64,000 nt of DNA from contig NZ_JABWGN010000001.1 in assembly GCF_013363975.1 (NCBI RefSeq), positions 558,001 to 622,000 on the forward strand, written 5' to 3'. Shown in pieces: positions 1-8,879 of this stretch. Source of the DNA: Nonomuraea montanisoli (GTDB taxonomy: Bacteria > Actinomycetota > Actinomycetes > Streptosporangiales > Streptosporangiaceae). The notes beneath the pieces were generated by a model, which was given only the letters and a program-made list of their open reading frames with translations, had not been told where the DNA came from and made no database searches. A program made the translations under genes and the position numbers. The stretch's first letter is position 1. Every line of letters begins with the position of its first letter.

Positions 1-41
1 CCGGCGGCTCCGGTGACGGTGACCTTGACGGGCGTGGCCAT
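1..41 (-). CDS. mdh: Malate dehydrogenase, N-terminal 13 codons only (cut by window edge)
   Basis: The minus strand starts with ATG at 41 and reads MATPVKVTVTGAAG up to the window edge. This is the typical N-terminus and start of the Rossmann GxxGxxG loop of actinobacterial NAD-dependent malate dehydrogenase (malate to oxaloacetate, TCA cycle). A GGGGAA Shine-Dalgarno lies a few bases upstream. The neighbourhood (icd, citrate synthase) supports the call. Only 13 codons are visible, so the rest of the gene cannot be judged. Confidence 0.8.
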   Translation of the reverse strand, partial: MATPVKVTVTGAA

Positions 42-95
42 GGCCTTCCCCTAACTCGCAGGACGAATCATTGACTTTGGGATGCTACCCGCTCG

Positions 96-2474
96 TCACC
101 CGCAGGCTTCCATCGCGGGCGCCTTCAGCTCCAAGGTGAAGTCGACCTTGGCGAAATACCTGGTCAACAGCTCCTTCATGACACCCATCTGGTAGAAGTC
201 GGCGATCACCCCCTTGACCGCCTCGCAGGTCCGCACGTCGCCTCCCCGGATGCCGACGGCGTAGCGCTCGTTGCTCAGCTTCGCGCCGATGATCTTGTAG
301 CGGAGGGGCTCGCGGCCGGCGAACCCGGCGAGGATGAGGTCGTCGCCGGGCACCGCGTCGACGCGGCCGCTGCGCAGCTTGTCCATGCACTCGGCGTAGT
401 TGCCGGCCCGGACCGGCTCCACGTCCACGAGTGCCTGCACCTTGCCGACCGAGGGGCTGTTGACCGCGCAGATCTTGCGGCCCTTCAGGTCCTCGATCTT
501 CTCGATGCCGGTGCCGTCGGGCACCAGCACGTCCTGGTGGGCCAGGTAGTACGGGCCGGCGAACTCCACGCCGCTCTTGTCGATGGAGTACGTGGCGAGC
601 ACGAGGTCGACGGAGCCGTCGGCCAGCATGTCGTCGCGGTTGCCGACGCTGACCCGGACGAACGAGGTGTCCTTCGCGCCGAGCTCGGCGGCGATCCGCT
701 TGCCCAGCTCGACGTCGAACCCCTCATAGCCGCCGTCGCGCTGCAGACCGATGCCGGGCAGATCGCCCTTCACGCCGATGACGAGCTTGCCGGTGCTCGC
801 GACCTTGTCGACGACGCTGTCGAACGCGCTCGTCGACGGGGTCGTCGAGCCGATCGCGCCCTGGCCGAAGATGCGCCGCGGCCAGTCGTTGGCGACGGCG
901 ACGGCGGCCACCACGACGGCGAGCACGGCGGCCAGGATGATCCACCGCACCTTGCGGCGGCGGCCACGGCCGCCGAGCTGGGTGGGGGGCGTGGGCGGCA
1001 CGCCGGTGTGCCCGGCGGACGGCTGGTGCTCGGCCCCCCGAACCTCCGCGGGCTGCTGGTGCTCGGCCCCTTGGAACGCGGCAGGAGCCTGGTGCTCGGC
1101 TCCCTGGAACGCCGCAGGAGGCTGGTGCTCGGCCCCCTGGAAGGCCGCGGGCTGCCGGTCGGCGGGCGCCTGCTGCCCGGCGGGCAGGAGCAGCCCCGCG
1201 AGCGCCTGTCGGCCGTCCTGCGCGGGGCGGCCGGCGCGATGGTCGTGGTCGGCGCGATGGTCGTGGCCGGTCCGGTGGTCGTGGCCGGTCCGGTGGTCGT
1301 GGTCGGCGACTCCCGGCGGGGCCTCGGAGGGCAGGGCGGAGGAGCGGATGAGCGAGGTCTCGGCGTCGGGGTCGTCGGAGTCGTACCCGAACCCGCCGCC
1401 GGTGGGCGTGGAGGCCCCTCCGGTCTGGCCGGGCGCGCCGGTGTGCCCGGCCGTGCCCTGACGCGCGCCGGGCGTGCCGGTGAGAACCCCGGACGTCCCC
1501 CCGCCGTGCGTCTGGGGGGCACCGGGCGCGGACTGACCGCCGCCGGTGGTGGTGCGCGGCGCGCCGGGAGGGGCGAGGGTGGACGAGACCCGCAGGAACG
1601 GCGTGGTGTCGTCGCTGGCCACCTGGACGCCGCGGGTGAGCACCGCCGTCGAGGCCCCGGACGTCTCCGGCTGGCCGAGCAGCCGCAGCAGGATCTGGTC
1701 GGCCGAGGGCCGCTCCTCGGGCGACTTGGCCAGCGCGGAGCGCACCACGCCGCGCAGCGGCTCCGGCATCATGCTCACGTCGACCTCGTGGTTGAGGATC
1801 CGGTTGAGCACGACGGCGATCGAGTTGCCCTCGAAGGCGGCCTTGCCGGAGGCCGCGAAGGCGATGGTCGCGCCCCACGCGAACACGTCGGTGTAGGGCC
1901 CCACGTCGTCGCCGGCGATCTGCTCGGGCGCCATGTAGGCGGGGGTGCCGATGGCCCGGCTGGTGATGGTCCCGGTCGAGTCGATGATGCGGGCGATGCC
2001 GAAGTCCACCACGCGCGGCCCGTCGGCCGCGATGAGCACGTTGTCGGGCTTGAAGTCGCGGTGGATGATCGAGGCGTGGTGGATGGCGGTCAGCGCGGTC
2101 GCGGTGCCGATGGCCAGCCGGTCGAGGACCGTGCCACGCAGCGGCCCGTCGGTGTCGACGATGTCGCGCAGGGCGCGCCCGTCGATGTACTCGCTCGCGA
2201 TGTACGGCGTGTCGCCGTCGAGATCGGCCTCGATGACCCGGGCGGTGCAGAACGACGCCACCCGCTTGGCGGCCTTGAGCTCCCTGGCGAAGCGGGAGCG
2301 CGCGATCTGGTCACCGCTGAACTTGACGTGCAGGAGCTTGATGGCGGCACGCTCCCCCTGCTCGTCGACGCCCAGGTAGACGATGCCCTGACCGCCCTCC
2401 CCGATCCGTCCGGTGAGCCGGAACGACCCCACCTCGCCGGGGTCGCCGGTCACCAGCGGCGAGATCTGCGGCAT
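96..2474 (-). CDS. Ser/Thr protein kinase fused to an extracellular SBP_bac_3 solute-binding domain
   Basis: A membrane receptor-like kinase of 792 aa. Residues about 18-267 form a Hanks-type kinase: glycine loop GEGGQG, Lys46 in AAIKLL, HRDFKPDN (Asp140, Asn145), DFG 157-159, MAPEQ. A long Pro/Gly/Gln linker follows, with His-rich repeats (DHDHR/GHDHR, about 392-414) and AFQGAEHQ repeats (about 444-484). One membrane helix spans about 511-529. Residues about 562-790 are a family-3 periplasmic solute-binding domain (GKLVIGVKGDLPG, GYEGFDVELGK, DLVLATYS), of the type that usually binds amino acids for ABC transporters. The kinase would be cytoplasmic and the binding domain outside. ATG 2474 is chosen because GGGGAAG precedes it; an upstream ATG at 2513 lacks an SD. 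It lies directly upstream of mdh. Ligand and targets are unknown. Confidence 0.93.
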   Translation of the reverse strand: MPQISPLVTGDPGEVGSFRLTGRIGEGGQGIVYLGVDEQGERAAIKLLHVKFSGDQIARSRFARELKAAKRVASFCTARVIEADLDGDTPYIASEYIDGRALRDIVDTDGPLRGTVLDRLAIGTATALTAIHHASIIHRDFKPDNVLIAADGPRVVDFGIARIIDSTGTITSRAIGTPAYMAPEQIAGDDVGPYTDVFAWGATIAFAASGKAAFEGNSIAVVLNRILNHEVDVSMMPEPLRGVVRSALAKSPEERPSADQILLRLLGQPETSGASTAVLTRGVQVASDDTTPFLRVSSTLAPPGAPRTTTGGGQSAPGAPQTHGGGTSGVLTGTPGARQGTAGHTGAPGQTGGASTPTGGGFGYDSDDPDAETSLIRSSALPSEAPPGVADHDHRTGHDHRTGHDHRADHDHRAGRPAQDGRQALAGLLLPAGQQAPADRQPAAFQGAEHQPPAAFQGAEHQAPAAFQGAEHQQPAEVRGAEHQPSAGHTGVPPTPPTQLGGRGRRRKVRWIILAAVLAVVVAAVAVANDWPRRIFGQGAIGSTTPSTSAFDSVVDKVASTGKLVIGVKGDLPGIGLQRDGGYEGFDVELGKRIAAELGAKDTSFVRVSVGNRDDMLADGSVDLVLATYSIDKSGVEFAGPYYLAHQDVLVPDGTGIEKIEDLKGRKICAVNSPSVGKVQALVDVEPVRAGNYAECMDKLRSGRVDAVPGDDLILAGFAGREPLRYKIIGAKLSNERYAVGIRGGDVRTCEAVKGVIADFYQMGVMKELLTRYFAKVDFTLELKAPAMEACG

Positions 2475-2557
2475 TCGTCTTCCCCACATTGTACTTATGA
2501 CCCGATGAGGCAAACTTTACGACGCGCGGGAAGTCCTCAGGGAGGCGTTAACCGTTC

Positions 2558-2650
2558 TTGACTGCTCCCCCGCCCGAAAGCGGGTGATTCCTGGCTCACG
2601 CTGCCCGGCTGTCCGGCGGACGGTCGGGTCTTACGCGGTCAGCACCAGCC
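2558..2650 (-). ncRNA. Candidate omega-RNA 3' part / right-end hairpin of the TnpB element
   Basis: In TnpB systems the omega-RNA covers the tnpB 3' end and the element's right end, and its guide is the flanking DNA just outside. Here the right end has a GC-rich hairpin (minus ACCCGC / GCGGGG, plus coordinates 2580-2585 and 2568-2573) followed by AGCAGTCAA. The predicted guide would be about 2538-2557. The 5' boundary is not determinable by eye. Assignment rests on the family rule and hairpin position; expression is not shown. Confidence 0.4.
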
Positions 2651-3783
2651 GGGGCCAGACCAGCCCGGACAAGCATCACGCGGGCGGAGTTCTTGTCCCT
2701 CGGGGACAGTGCTCCGCACGTGGTGCAGGTGTAGGTGCGCTCCGACAGCGGCAGCGCGTGCTTGGTTCTCGCTCCGCACCGCGCGCAGTCCATCGTGGTG
2801 TGCGCCGGATGCACCAAGCGCACGTCGCGGCCGTGCTTGCGCGCCATGGTGACCAGCCCGGCCTTGGCCGCGCCGATGGCCGCGTCTGCGGCCTTGCGCG
2901 CCATGCTCGTCTTGGCCAGGAACCTCGGCCGGAAGTCCTCCACCGCCAGCACGTCATGGTCGCGCACGACCTTCTTGGCCCACTTCCGCGCCGCGTCCTG
3001 CCGCTGCCGGGCCACCTTCCGGTGCGCCTGGGCGGCCTGCCGCCTGGCCGTGCGGTAGCCCTGGGACGCGGGCTGGCCGGGCCGAGGTTTGCGGCGGGCC
3101 ATCATCCGCTGGTAGCGGGCAAGCCGTTCGGCCGCCTTTCGGCCGTGCCCGGCGTGCACGAGGTCGTGATCATCGCTGGTGGTGGTCGCGACCTGCGCCA
3201 CACCCCAGTCGATCCCGATCACCCGGCCGGTCGCGGGTAACGGCTCCACCCGCGCCGCCACGACGAACGAGCAGTACCAATGCCCGAGACTGTCAAGGTA
3301 GACGCGCACCGACGACGGATCGGCGGGCAACTGCCGCGACCACACCACTGTCAGTACGATCCCGCCCGCCAGATGCAGGCGGCCATCCTTGAGCCGAAAC
3401 CCGCGCCGGCTGTAGTTCAAGCTCGGCCGGGCCAGGTCCTTCTTCTTGAACCGGGGCATCCCCGCCCGCCGCTTGAGTGGCAGCCGGGCCTTGATGTCCC
3501 TCAGGGCCTTGGTCCGGGAGCGGGCGAAGTCACGGATGATCTGCTGCTGCGGCACCGACGCCCCGCCGGCCAGCCACTCATGCTCGGCCCGCCAGCCGGT
3601 CAGCAGCTTGTCCAGCCTCGCCGGACCACACTCCAGCCTTGCTTGGTGCGCGGCGCGGGAGGTGGCCACGCACTGGTTCCACACCCAGCGACACCGATCC
3701 CACTCCGCCAGCAGTCCGGCACACGCCGCAGACGACAGACGCAGCCGGTATGTGTAGCGGGCACACCCGTCGTGCCCGCCCAC
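2596..3783 (-). CDS. tnpB: TnpB RNA-guided nuclease (IS605 OrfB family), apparently intact
   Basis: About 395 aa. RuvC-like catalytic residues are all present: Asp192 in VIGIDWG, Glu282 in VLAVEDF, and Asp363 in SPRDKNSAR. A four-cysteine zinc finger (CARC at 333-336, CTTC at 353-356) lies between the last two. The N-terminus has the usual YTYRLRLS strand and RCRWVWNQ helix, and there is a PRFKKK basic motif at about 110. GTG 3783 is chosen so that the protein starts just before YTYRLRL; the frame is open further upstream to 3942 but reads as non-homologous sequence. No tnpA neighbour is seen, so the element is non-autonomous for transposition or a domesticated TnpB. Confidence 0.88.
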   Translation of the reverse strand: MGGHDGCARYTYRLRLSSAACAGLLAEWDRCRWVWNQCVATSRAAHQARLECGPARLDKLLTGWRAEHEWLAGGASVPQQQIIRDFARSRTKALRDIKARLPLKRRAGMPRFKKKDLARPSLNYSRRGFRLKDGRLHLAGGIVLTVVWSRQLPADPSSVRVYLDSLGHWYCSFVVAARVEPLPATGRVIGIDWGVAQVATTTSDDHDLVHAGHGRKAAERLARYQRMMARRKPRPGQPASQGYRTARRQAAQAHRKVARQRQDAARKWAKKVVRDHDVLAVEDFRPRFLAKTSMARKAADAAIGAAKAGLVTMARKHGRDVRLVHPAHTTMDCARCGARTKHALPLSERTYTCTTCGALSPRDKNSARVMLVRAGLAPAGADRVRPDRPPDSRAA

Positions 3784-4182
3784 AGTCACTGCCACCGCCA
3801 CGATCGCCAACCTACACAGCAGGACCGACAACTTTAACCGCGTTGCCGCATCACCGGTCACCACGGACCAGGAGGCCGAATTGTCCTGGCGACTATCCGG
3901 CTTTCCTAGTAGCCCTGGGCGCAGGAATCCGATTCCTCCCAATTCGAAGAACTCCGTTGCCCAATATGCGAATCACGTGGTTAGTTTTAGGTCGAGGCGC
4001 GTGAATTGTCCCCAAGCCACTCAACCGTTCCACAAGCAGTTCGAAGACCTGCCACCCGGCCGAGCAGGCTGGTAAAGGACCTGCCGGCGACCCGCTCACC
4101 GCCCCATCCAACGACACGCGGCTCGTCATCGACCACGTCCGCTAGCTTGGCCGCGGGGACAGGAACATCGGCTACCGGCGCG
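3784..4182. other. Intergenic stretch between tnpB and deacetylase gene
   Basis: About 400 bp without a convincing gene. It should contain the left end of the TnpB element and the original spacer between the kinase and the deacetylase. A perfect 7-1-7 dyad (AGGAATC/GATTCCT) lies at 3923-3937. Base composition drops around 3940-4010 (AT-rich for this genome). Short open frames here look random. Confidence 0.5.
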
Positions 4183-5217
4183 TCAGTACGGCAGGGCGCG
4201 GGTCTTGTACGTGGTGCGCAGGAACGGGTCCTTGAACTTGGGGAACGCCACCGTCGTCACGTCGCCGTCCGAGGTGTAGCGCATGTCCGGGTTGCTCTTC
4301 AACCAGTCGAGCCACGCCGTGGAGCAGAACTGGGCGCAGTCGCCCTTCTTGTCCATGGCCCTGATGCGCGGGATGCCGAGCGGGTCGAACGAGCGGCTGA
4401 ACGGTGACGCCGCCGGGGTGTAGCCGGCCAGGAAGACGCCGCTGTGGTCGTAGGACACGTTCCCGAGCTTGCCGCGGGCGGCCCACTCCTTGTGGCTCGG
4501 CTGGTTGCCGTACGGCAGGGCCAGCGTGACCGGCTTGACGCTGGTGAGGGCGCCGATCTGCTGGGCGATCGAGCCGATCTGCTCCTCGACCTCCTGCTTC
4601 GACTTGCCGCGCAGGTTGACGTGGTCGCGCGTGTGGTTGCCGATGTCGAAGCCGTTCTGCTTGAGCCACAGCAGCGTCTCGGCCTGCTCCTCAGGCACGG
4701 TCTTGCCGAACATGTCGCGCGTCACGTAGAACGTCGCGACCGGCCGGAACCCGGGGTGCCTGGCCGCCACCTCGCGCAGGATGGCGACGGCCGTCTCCGG
4801 CTTGGGCACGCCCACCTCGTCCAGGGTGAGCTGCGACGGCGAGGAGTCGTCGAAGGTGAGCACGACCGGGTGCGCACCCGCGGGGATGTCCATCTTGCCG
4901 GTGACGAACTCGGCCGCGGTGACCGGCACGTAGCCGTCCTTGGCCAGCCGTTCGAGGTCGGCGCGGAACTGCTCGGGGGTCCTGTCGTCGGTGGTCGTCG
5001 GGTTCCTGATGACGCGGTGGAACATGAGCACCGGCACCTGGCCGAGCTCGTTCGCCTTGACCTTGGCCGCGGCCGCGAGCTTGGCCGCGCGGGTCTGCTT
5101 GGTCTGGGCCGCCGTGTCGGCCTTGCCGGTGCCGGACTTGGGCGCGGGATCACTGCCGCAGCCCGCGAGCACGACCACCGCGGCCAGGCCCACCCCGATC
5201 GAGACACGCAGTCGCAT
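4183..5217 (-). CDS. Secreted lipoprotein polysaccharide deacetylase (NodB homology)
   Basis: 344 aa, exported: lipobox LAGC with lipidated Cys20 after a hydrophobic signal. A charged linker of about 40 residues is followed by a carbohydrate esterase 4 fold: VLMFHRV (62-69), TFDD (121-124, metal-binding Asp pair), NHTRDH with His195 and His199, and LALPYG (232-237). The usual TFDDG is TFDDS here. The family removes acetyl groups from cell-wall or capsular polysaccharides; the substrate here is unknown. ATG 5217 is followed immediately by a standard signal peptide. It is monocistronic and on the same strand as its neighbours. Confidence 0.85.
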   Translation of the reverse strand: MRLRVSIGVGLAAVVVLAGCGSDPAPKSGTGKADTAAQTKQTRAAKLAAAAKVKANELGQVPVLMFHRVIRNPTTTDDRTPEQFRADLERLAKDGYVPVTAAEFVTGKMDIPAGAHPVVLTFDDSSPSQLTLDEVGVPKPETAVAILREVAARHPGFRPVATFYVTRDMFGKTVPEEQAETLLWLKQNGFDIGNHTRDHVNLRGKSKQEVEEQIGSIAQQIGALTSVKPVTLALPYGNQPSHKEWAARGKLGNVSYDHSGVFLAGYTPAASPFSRSFDPLGIPRIRAMDKKGDCAQFCSTAWLDWLKSNPDMRYTSDGDVTTVAFPKFKDPFLRTTYKTRALPY

Positions 5218-5320
5218 CCGAACCCCCCGAGACAGGTACGACTCCTTTGGGAGGCTCCTACCCCGGTGATCAACTACGCCACGCCCGCCGAAGTCCCAAG
5301 AGATGGCCCGGAACAGCGAA

Positions 5321-5344
5321 AAGGGCCGCCCTGAGGCGGCCCTT
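5321..5344 (-). terminator. Rho-independent terminator downstream of icd
   Basis: A perfect 10-bp stem AAGGGCCGCC / GGCGGCCCTT with a 4-base loop (5331-5334). Read on the minus strand it is followed by TTTC, 16 bp after the icd stop. The stem is symmetric enough to work in both directions. Confidence 0.85.
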
Positions 5345-5359
5345 CCCCCAACGCGACGA

Positions 5360-6574
5360 TCAAGCCATCTTCTTCTTGAGGTTCTCGTCCAGCGCGGCCA
5401 GGAAGTCCTGGGTGGTCAGCCACTCGGCGTCGCCGCCGACCAGCAGCGCGAGGTCCTTGGTCATCTGACCGCCCTCGACGGTCTCGACGCAGACCTGCTC
5501 CAGCGTGTTGGCGAACTCGGTCACCGCGGGGGTGTTGTCGAGCTTGCCGCGGTGGGCCAGGCCGCGCGTCCACGCGAAGATCGAGGCGATCGGGTTGGTG
5601 GAGGTCGGCTTGCCCTGCTGGTGCTGGCGGTAGTGCCGGGTCACCGTGCCGTGGGCGGCCTCGGCCTCGACGGTGCGGCCGTCGGGCGTCATCAGGACGG
5701 AGGTCATCAGGCCGAGCGAGCCGAAGCCCTGCGCGACGGTGTCGGACTGGACGTCGCCGTCGTAGTTCTTGCACGCCCAGACGTAGCCGCCCTCCCACTT
5801 CAGGGCCGCGGCGACCATGTCGTCGATCAGGCGGTGCTCGTAGATCAGGCCGGCCTTCTCGAAGTCGGCCTTGAACTCGTTCTCGTAGACCTCGGCGAAG
5901 ATGTCCTTGAAGCGGCCGTCGTACGCCTTGAGGATCGTGTTCTTCGTCGACAGGTAGACCGGGTAGTTGCGGGCCAGGCCGTACCGCATGGACGCGCGCG
6001 CGAAGTCGCGGATCGACTCGTCCAGGTTGTACATCGCCAGGGCGACACCCGGGCCGGGGAAGTCGTAGACGTCCAGCTCGATCGGCTCGGAGCCGTCCTT
6101 CGGGGTGAAGGTCAGGGTCAGCGAGCCCTCGCCGGGGATCTTCAGGTCGGTCGCGCGGTACTGGTCGCCGAACGCGTGACGGCCGACCACGATGGGCTTG
6201 GTCCAGCCCGGTACGAGGCGCGGCACGTTCGACATGATGATCGGCTCACGGAAGATGACGCCGCCGAGGATGTTGCGGATCGTGCCGTTCGGCGACCGCC
6301 ACATCTTCTTCAGGCCGAACTCCTCCACCCGCGCCTCGTCGGGGGTGATCGTGGCGCACTTCACGCCCACGCCGTACTGCTTGATGGCGTTGGCGGCGTC
6401 GATCGTGACCTGGTCGTCCGTGGCGTCGCGGTGTTCGATGCCGAGGTCGTAGTACTTCAGGTCGACGTCGAGGTAGGGAAGGATCAGCTGTTCCTTGATG
6501 AACTGCCAGATGATCCTGGTCATCTCGTCGCCGTCAAGCTCGACGACCGGACCCTCCACCTTGATCTTGGGCAT
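5360..6574 (-). CDS. icd: NADP-dependent isocitrate dehydrogenase
   Basis: 404 aa, the length of the homodimeric eukaryote-like (type II) isocitrate dehydrogenases found in many actinobacteria. It oxidatively decarboxylates isocitrate to 2-oxoglutarate. Diagnostic stretches: [14 protein letters not shown] at the N-terminus, the substrate loop [12 protein letters not shown], the metal site NYDGDVQSD near 268 and the cofactor region [11 protein letters not shown] near 310. ATG 6574 has a GGGGAA ribosome site upstream. It is transcribed alone, with a strong terminator behind it. Confidence 0.97.
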   Translation of the reverse strand: MPKIKVEGPVVELDGDEMTRIIWQFIKEQLILPYLDVDLKYYDLGIEHRDATDDQVTIDAANAIKQYGVGVKCATITPDEARVEEFGLKKMWRSPNGTIRNILGGVIFREPIIMSNVPRLVPGWTKPIVVGRHAFGDQYRATDLKIPGEGSLTLTFTPKDGSEPIELDVYDFPGPGVALAMYNLDESIRDFARASMRYGLARNYPVYLSTKNTILKAYDGRFKDIFAEVYENEFKADFEKAGLIYEHRLIDDMVAAALKWEGGYVWACKNYDGDVQSDTVAQGFGSLGLMTSVLMTPDGRTVEAEAAHGTVTRHYRQHQQGKPTSTNPIASIFAWTRGLAHRGKLDNTPAVTEFANTLEQVCVETVEGGQMTKDLALLVGGDAEWLTTQDFLAALDENLKKKMA

Positions 6575-6627
6575 GCGAATGGTTCCCCTTCAATGAATTG
6601 ATGCGTCGAGGCTATCGGACCGCCGAG

Positions 6628-6921
6628 TCAGCGTGCGAAAAGGGACATGATGAGGGCTTTGAGCTCGTTGTTCCCCAGCAACAGGGAGGTCAGCACGAGC
6701 ATGAAGCCGAACACGCCCAGCGTGACGACATCCGTCTTCTTGCTGCGCACGGCGAGCTGGCCGCCGTACCCCGCGAAGCGCAGGGCGGCGGCCACCATCA
6801 CCGCGCCGCCCAGCGTGAACCCGCCCCACCGCGGGTCCACCAGCAGGGTCACGGCGACGGCCGCGACCGCACCCGCCAGGATCAGCGGGTACGGCCCCCA
6901 ACTCTCATCCGATGGAGTCAC
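6628..6921 (-). CDS. DUF3017 small integral membrane protein
   Basis: 97 aa with three hydrophobic helices (LILAGAVAAVAVTLLV, GGFTLGGAVMVAAALRF, VVTLGVFGFMLVLTSLLLG). This is the arrangement of actinobacterial DUF3017 proteins, which have no known function and typically sit near folD and mdh. GTG 6921 overlaps the citrate synthase stop as GTGA, so translation is probably coupled. Here its partner is citrate synthase rather than folD, which lies about 42 kb away. Confidence 0.8.
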   Translation of the reverse strand: MTPSDESWGPYPLILAGAVAAVAVTLLVDPRWGGFTLGGAVMVAAALRFAGYGGQLAVRSKKTDVVTLGVFGFMLVLTSLLLGNNELKALIMSLFAR

Positions 6922-8039
6922 CTTTCCTCGATCGGCTTCCACTTCTGGTCCCGTTCTCCGATGTACTCGCTGTCGGGACGGATCAGGCGGTTGTCGGCGT
7001 GCTGCTCGATCACGTGGGCCGTCCAGCCCGCCATGCGGCTGATCGAGAAGACCGGCGTGAACAGATCCGTCGGGATGCCGAGGTAGTGGTAGACCGTCGC
7101 GGCGTAGAAGTCGACGTTCGGGTAGAGGCCCTTCTCCTCGAGGACGACCTCCTCCATCTCCTTGGACATCCGGTAGTACGTGTCGTCGCCCGCCGCCTCC
7201 GCCAGCTCCTGCGACATGCGGCGCAGGTGCGTGGCCCGCGGGTCCTCCGTCTTGTAGACCCGGTGGCCGAAGCCCATGATCTTCTCGTGCGCGGCCAGCT
7301 TCTCCCTGACCGAGCGCGCCACGTCGTCCGGCGACAGCGACTCCAGGGTCTTCATGACCTGCTCGTTCGCGCCGCCGTGCAGCGGGCCCTTGAGCGTGCC
7401 GATGGCGGCCACGATCGCGGAGTGCATGTCGGACAGCGTGGCGGCGCACACCCGGGCGGCGAACGTGGAGGCGTTCATCGTGTGGTCGGCGTGCAGCACC
7501 AGGCAGGCGTCGAAGATCTCCACCTGGCGCGCCCCGGGCTCGCGGCCCGTGACCTGGAGCAGGAAGTTGCCCGCGATGCTCAGCTCCGGGTTCGGCTCCG
7601 GCGGGGTGCCCCCGGTCCGGGCCGCGTGGTAGCCGGCCACGAGCAGCGGCTGCTGCGCGGTCAGACGGGCGGCCTTGCGCAGGTTCGCGTCCGGGGCGAT
7701 CGAGTCACGGTCGGGATCGTCCGCGGCGGACAGCGAGACGAGGCTGCGCAGGGCCTCCATCGGTTTCTGCTTCTCGGCGATCTCGGCGATGTTCGCCGCG
7801 GCGAGCGCTCCGAGCTCGCGGCCACGCGCCAGCTCTTCCCCGAAGGCGTCTAGCTCCTCCCGGTTGGGCAGCTTGCCCCGCTGGAGCAGATGGGCGGTCT
7901 CTTCGAACGTCGCTCTGCCTGCCAGGTCGTGGATGTCGTATCCCCGGTAGAACAGGCGACCGGCCTTACCGTCGATGTCGCTCAGCGCCGTGGACGCGGC
8001 TACGACGTCGGCCAGGCCTTTCGTGGGCTTGTCCGCCAT
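6918..8039 (-). CDS. Citrate synthase (or 2-methylcitrate synthase)
   Basis: 373 aa, the short bacterial type. It condenses acetyl-CoA (or propionyl-CoA) with oxaloacetate. Active-site residues: His in LHADHTMNAS, His in GPLHGGANE, Asp in YPNVDFYAATVY. The FRGYD-like motif LFYRGYDIHDLA is near residue 30. The sequence alone does not separate citrate from methylcitrate synthase. No prpB/prpD genes are nearby and the TCA context favours citrate synthase. ATG 8039 follows AACCGGAGGAAACACTC, a good ribosome site. It is coupled to the DUF3017 gene by a GTGA overlap. Confidence 0.92.
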   Translation of the reverse strand: MADKPTKGLADVVAASTALSDIDGKAGRLFYRGYDIHDLAGRATFEETAHLLQRGKLPNREELDAFGEELARGRELGALAAANIAEIAEKQKPMEALRSLVSLSAADDPDRDSIAPDANLRKAARLTAQQPLLVAGYHAARTGGTPPEPNPELSIAGNFLLQVTGREPGARQVEIFDACLVLHADHTMNASTFAARVCAATLSDMHSAIVAAIGTLKGPLHGGANEQVMKTLESLSPDDVARSVREKLAAHEKIMGFGHRVYKTEDPRATHLRRMSQELAEAAGDDTYYRMSKEMEEVVLEEKGLYPNVDFYAATVYHYLGIPTDLFTPVFSISRMAGWTAHVIEQHADNRLIRPDSEYIGERDQKWKPIEER

Positions 8040-8220
8040 GAGTGTTTCCTCCGGTTATCTTCGGTGGAAGTCTACCCGTGAGCAGGCAAAACCGTCCGCG
8101 AAGGTCCAGACCAATTTCACGTGTCATTCTCCTTATGGCAAAGGCGATTCCCCATCCCCTCGTTTGGGTAAGCCGGAGCTGTAGTAAGAGTTACGGCGGG
8201 CTACCTGGGGAGGAACTGCC

Positions 8221-8865
8221 GTGGAGGGGCCGTTCATACGCATCGAGGACACCGGCGAGGTGGTCCCGTTGCGCCCCGAGATCACGACGGTCGGAAGGGG
8301 CCGCGGTGTCGACATCCGGCTGACCGACCCCAGCGTGTCTCGGCTCCATGCCGAGTTCGTCAGGCGAGGACCCTACCTGTACGTCGTTGATCTGGGCCTG
8401 TCCCGCAACGGCACGCGGGTGAATGGCAGGCCGATCGCCCGGAGGGTCCTTGACGACGGCGACGTCGTCTCCTTCGGCGCGGCGCGCGGCCGCATCGGCG
8501 GGGTCCCCCGCGAGGACTTCACCCCGGAGGTCGAGCTGCGCAGGGCGGCGGCGCCGGAGCTGACCAGGCGCGAGGTGGACGTGCTGACCTCGCTCTGCCG
8601 GCCGGCGCTGTCCGACGAGGCGTTCGTGGCCCCGGCGACGGCCCGTGAGATCGCCGACGACCTGGTCGTGACGGAGGCCGCGGTCAAGCAGCACCTGCTG
8701 CGGCTGTACCAGAAGTTCCGCATCCCGGAGGGCACCAACCGGCGCACCCGGCTGGCCAACGAGGTGGTGGCGCTGGGCCTGGTCCGGCCGACCCCCGTGG
8801 TGCCGCCGCAGCGCACGGGCACCCCGGCCGACCAGCCGTCCGCGGCGGGCCGCCGGGCCTCGTAG
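8221..8865 (+). CDS. FHA-domain protein with C-terminal LuxR-type HTH
   Basis: 214 aa. Residues about 20-95 form a forkhead-associated domain with GRGRGVDI, DPSVSRLHAEF and LGLSRNGTRVNG motifs, which reads phosphothreonine. Residues about 112-180 hold a helix-turn-helix (LTRREVDVLTSLC, TAREIADDLVVTEAAVKQHLLRLYQKF). The protein may therefore convert Ser/Thr kinase output into gene control; the receptor kinase at 96-2474 is the nearest kinase, which is only a guess at partnership. GTG 8221 has GGGGAGGA about 6 bases upstream. It is divergent from citrate synthase, sharing a 180-bp promoter region. Confidence 0.87.
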   Translation: MEGPFIRIEDTGEVVPLRPEITTVGRGRGVDIRLTDPSVSRLHAEFVRRGPYLYVVDLGLSRNGTRVNGRPIARRVLDDGDVVSFGAARGRIGGVPREDFTPEVELRRAAAPELTRREVDVLTSLCRPALSDEAFVAPATAREIADDLVVTEAAVKQHLLRLYQKFRIPEGTNRRTRLANEVVALGLVRPTPVVPPQRTGTPADQPSAAGRRAS

Positions 8866-8879
8866 GTCACTCCTCGCCG

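Larger units (their letters stand above)
2558..3850 (-). mobile_element. IS200/IS605-type element carrying only tnpB (left end approximate)
   Basis: A tnpB gene without a Y1 transposase (tnpA) nearby. Downstream of its stop, on the minus strand, comes a typical IS605 right end: GGAATCACCCGC, a loop, GCGGGG, then GAGCAGTCAA, with the TCAA cleavage-type tetranucleotide at 2558-2561. The left end is not defined; a boundary near 3850 is a guess from where the tnpB-like upstream sequence stops. A 15-bp dyad (AGGAATC-C-GATTCCT, 3923-3937) lies further out. The insertion sits about 85 bp upstream of the kinase start, between it and the deacetylase lipoprotein. No target duplication is expected for this family. 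Confidence 0.65.

Noticed and set aside
537..2561. 674-aa plus-strand frame opposite the receptor kinase
   Set aside because: Arg/Gly/Val-rich shadow created by GC3 bias of the real minus-strand gene; no domain and no ribosome site.
3784..3942. N-terminal extension of TnpB to ATG 3942
   Set aside because: The extra 53 residues do not resemble TnpB proteins, which begin just before the YTYRLRL strand.
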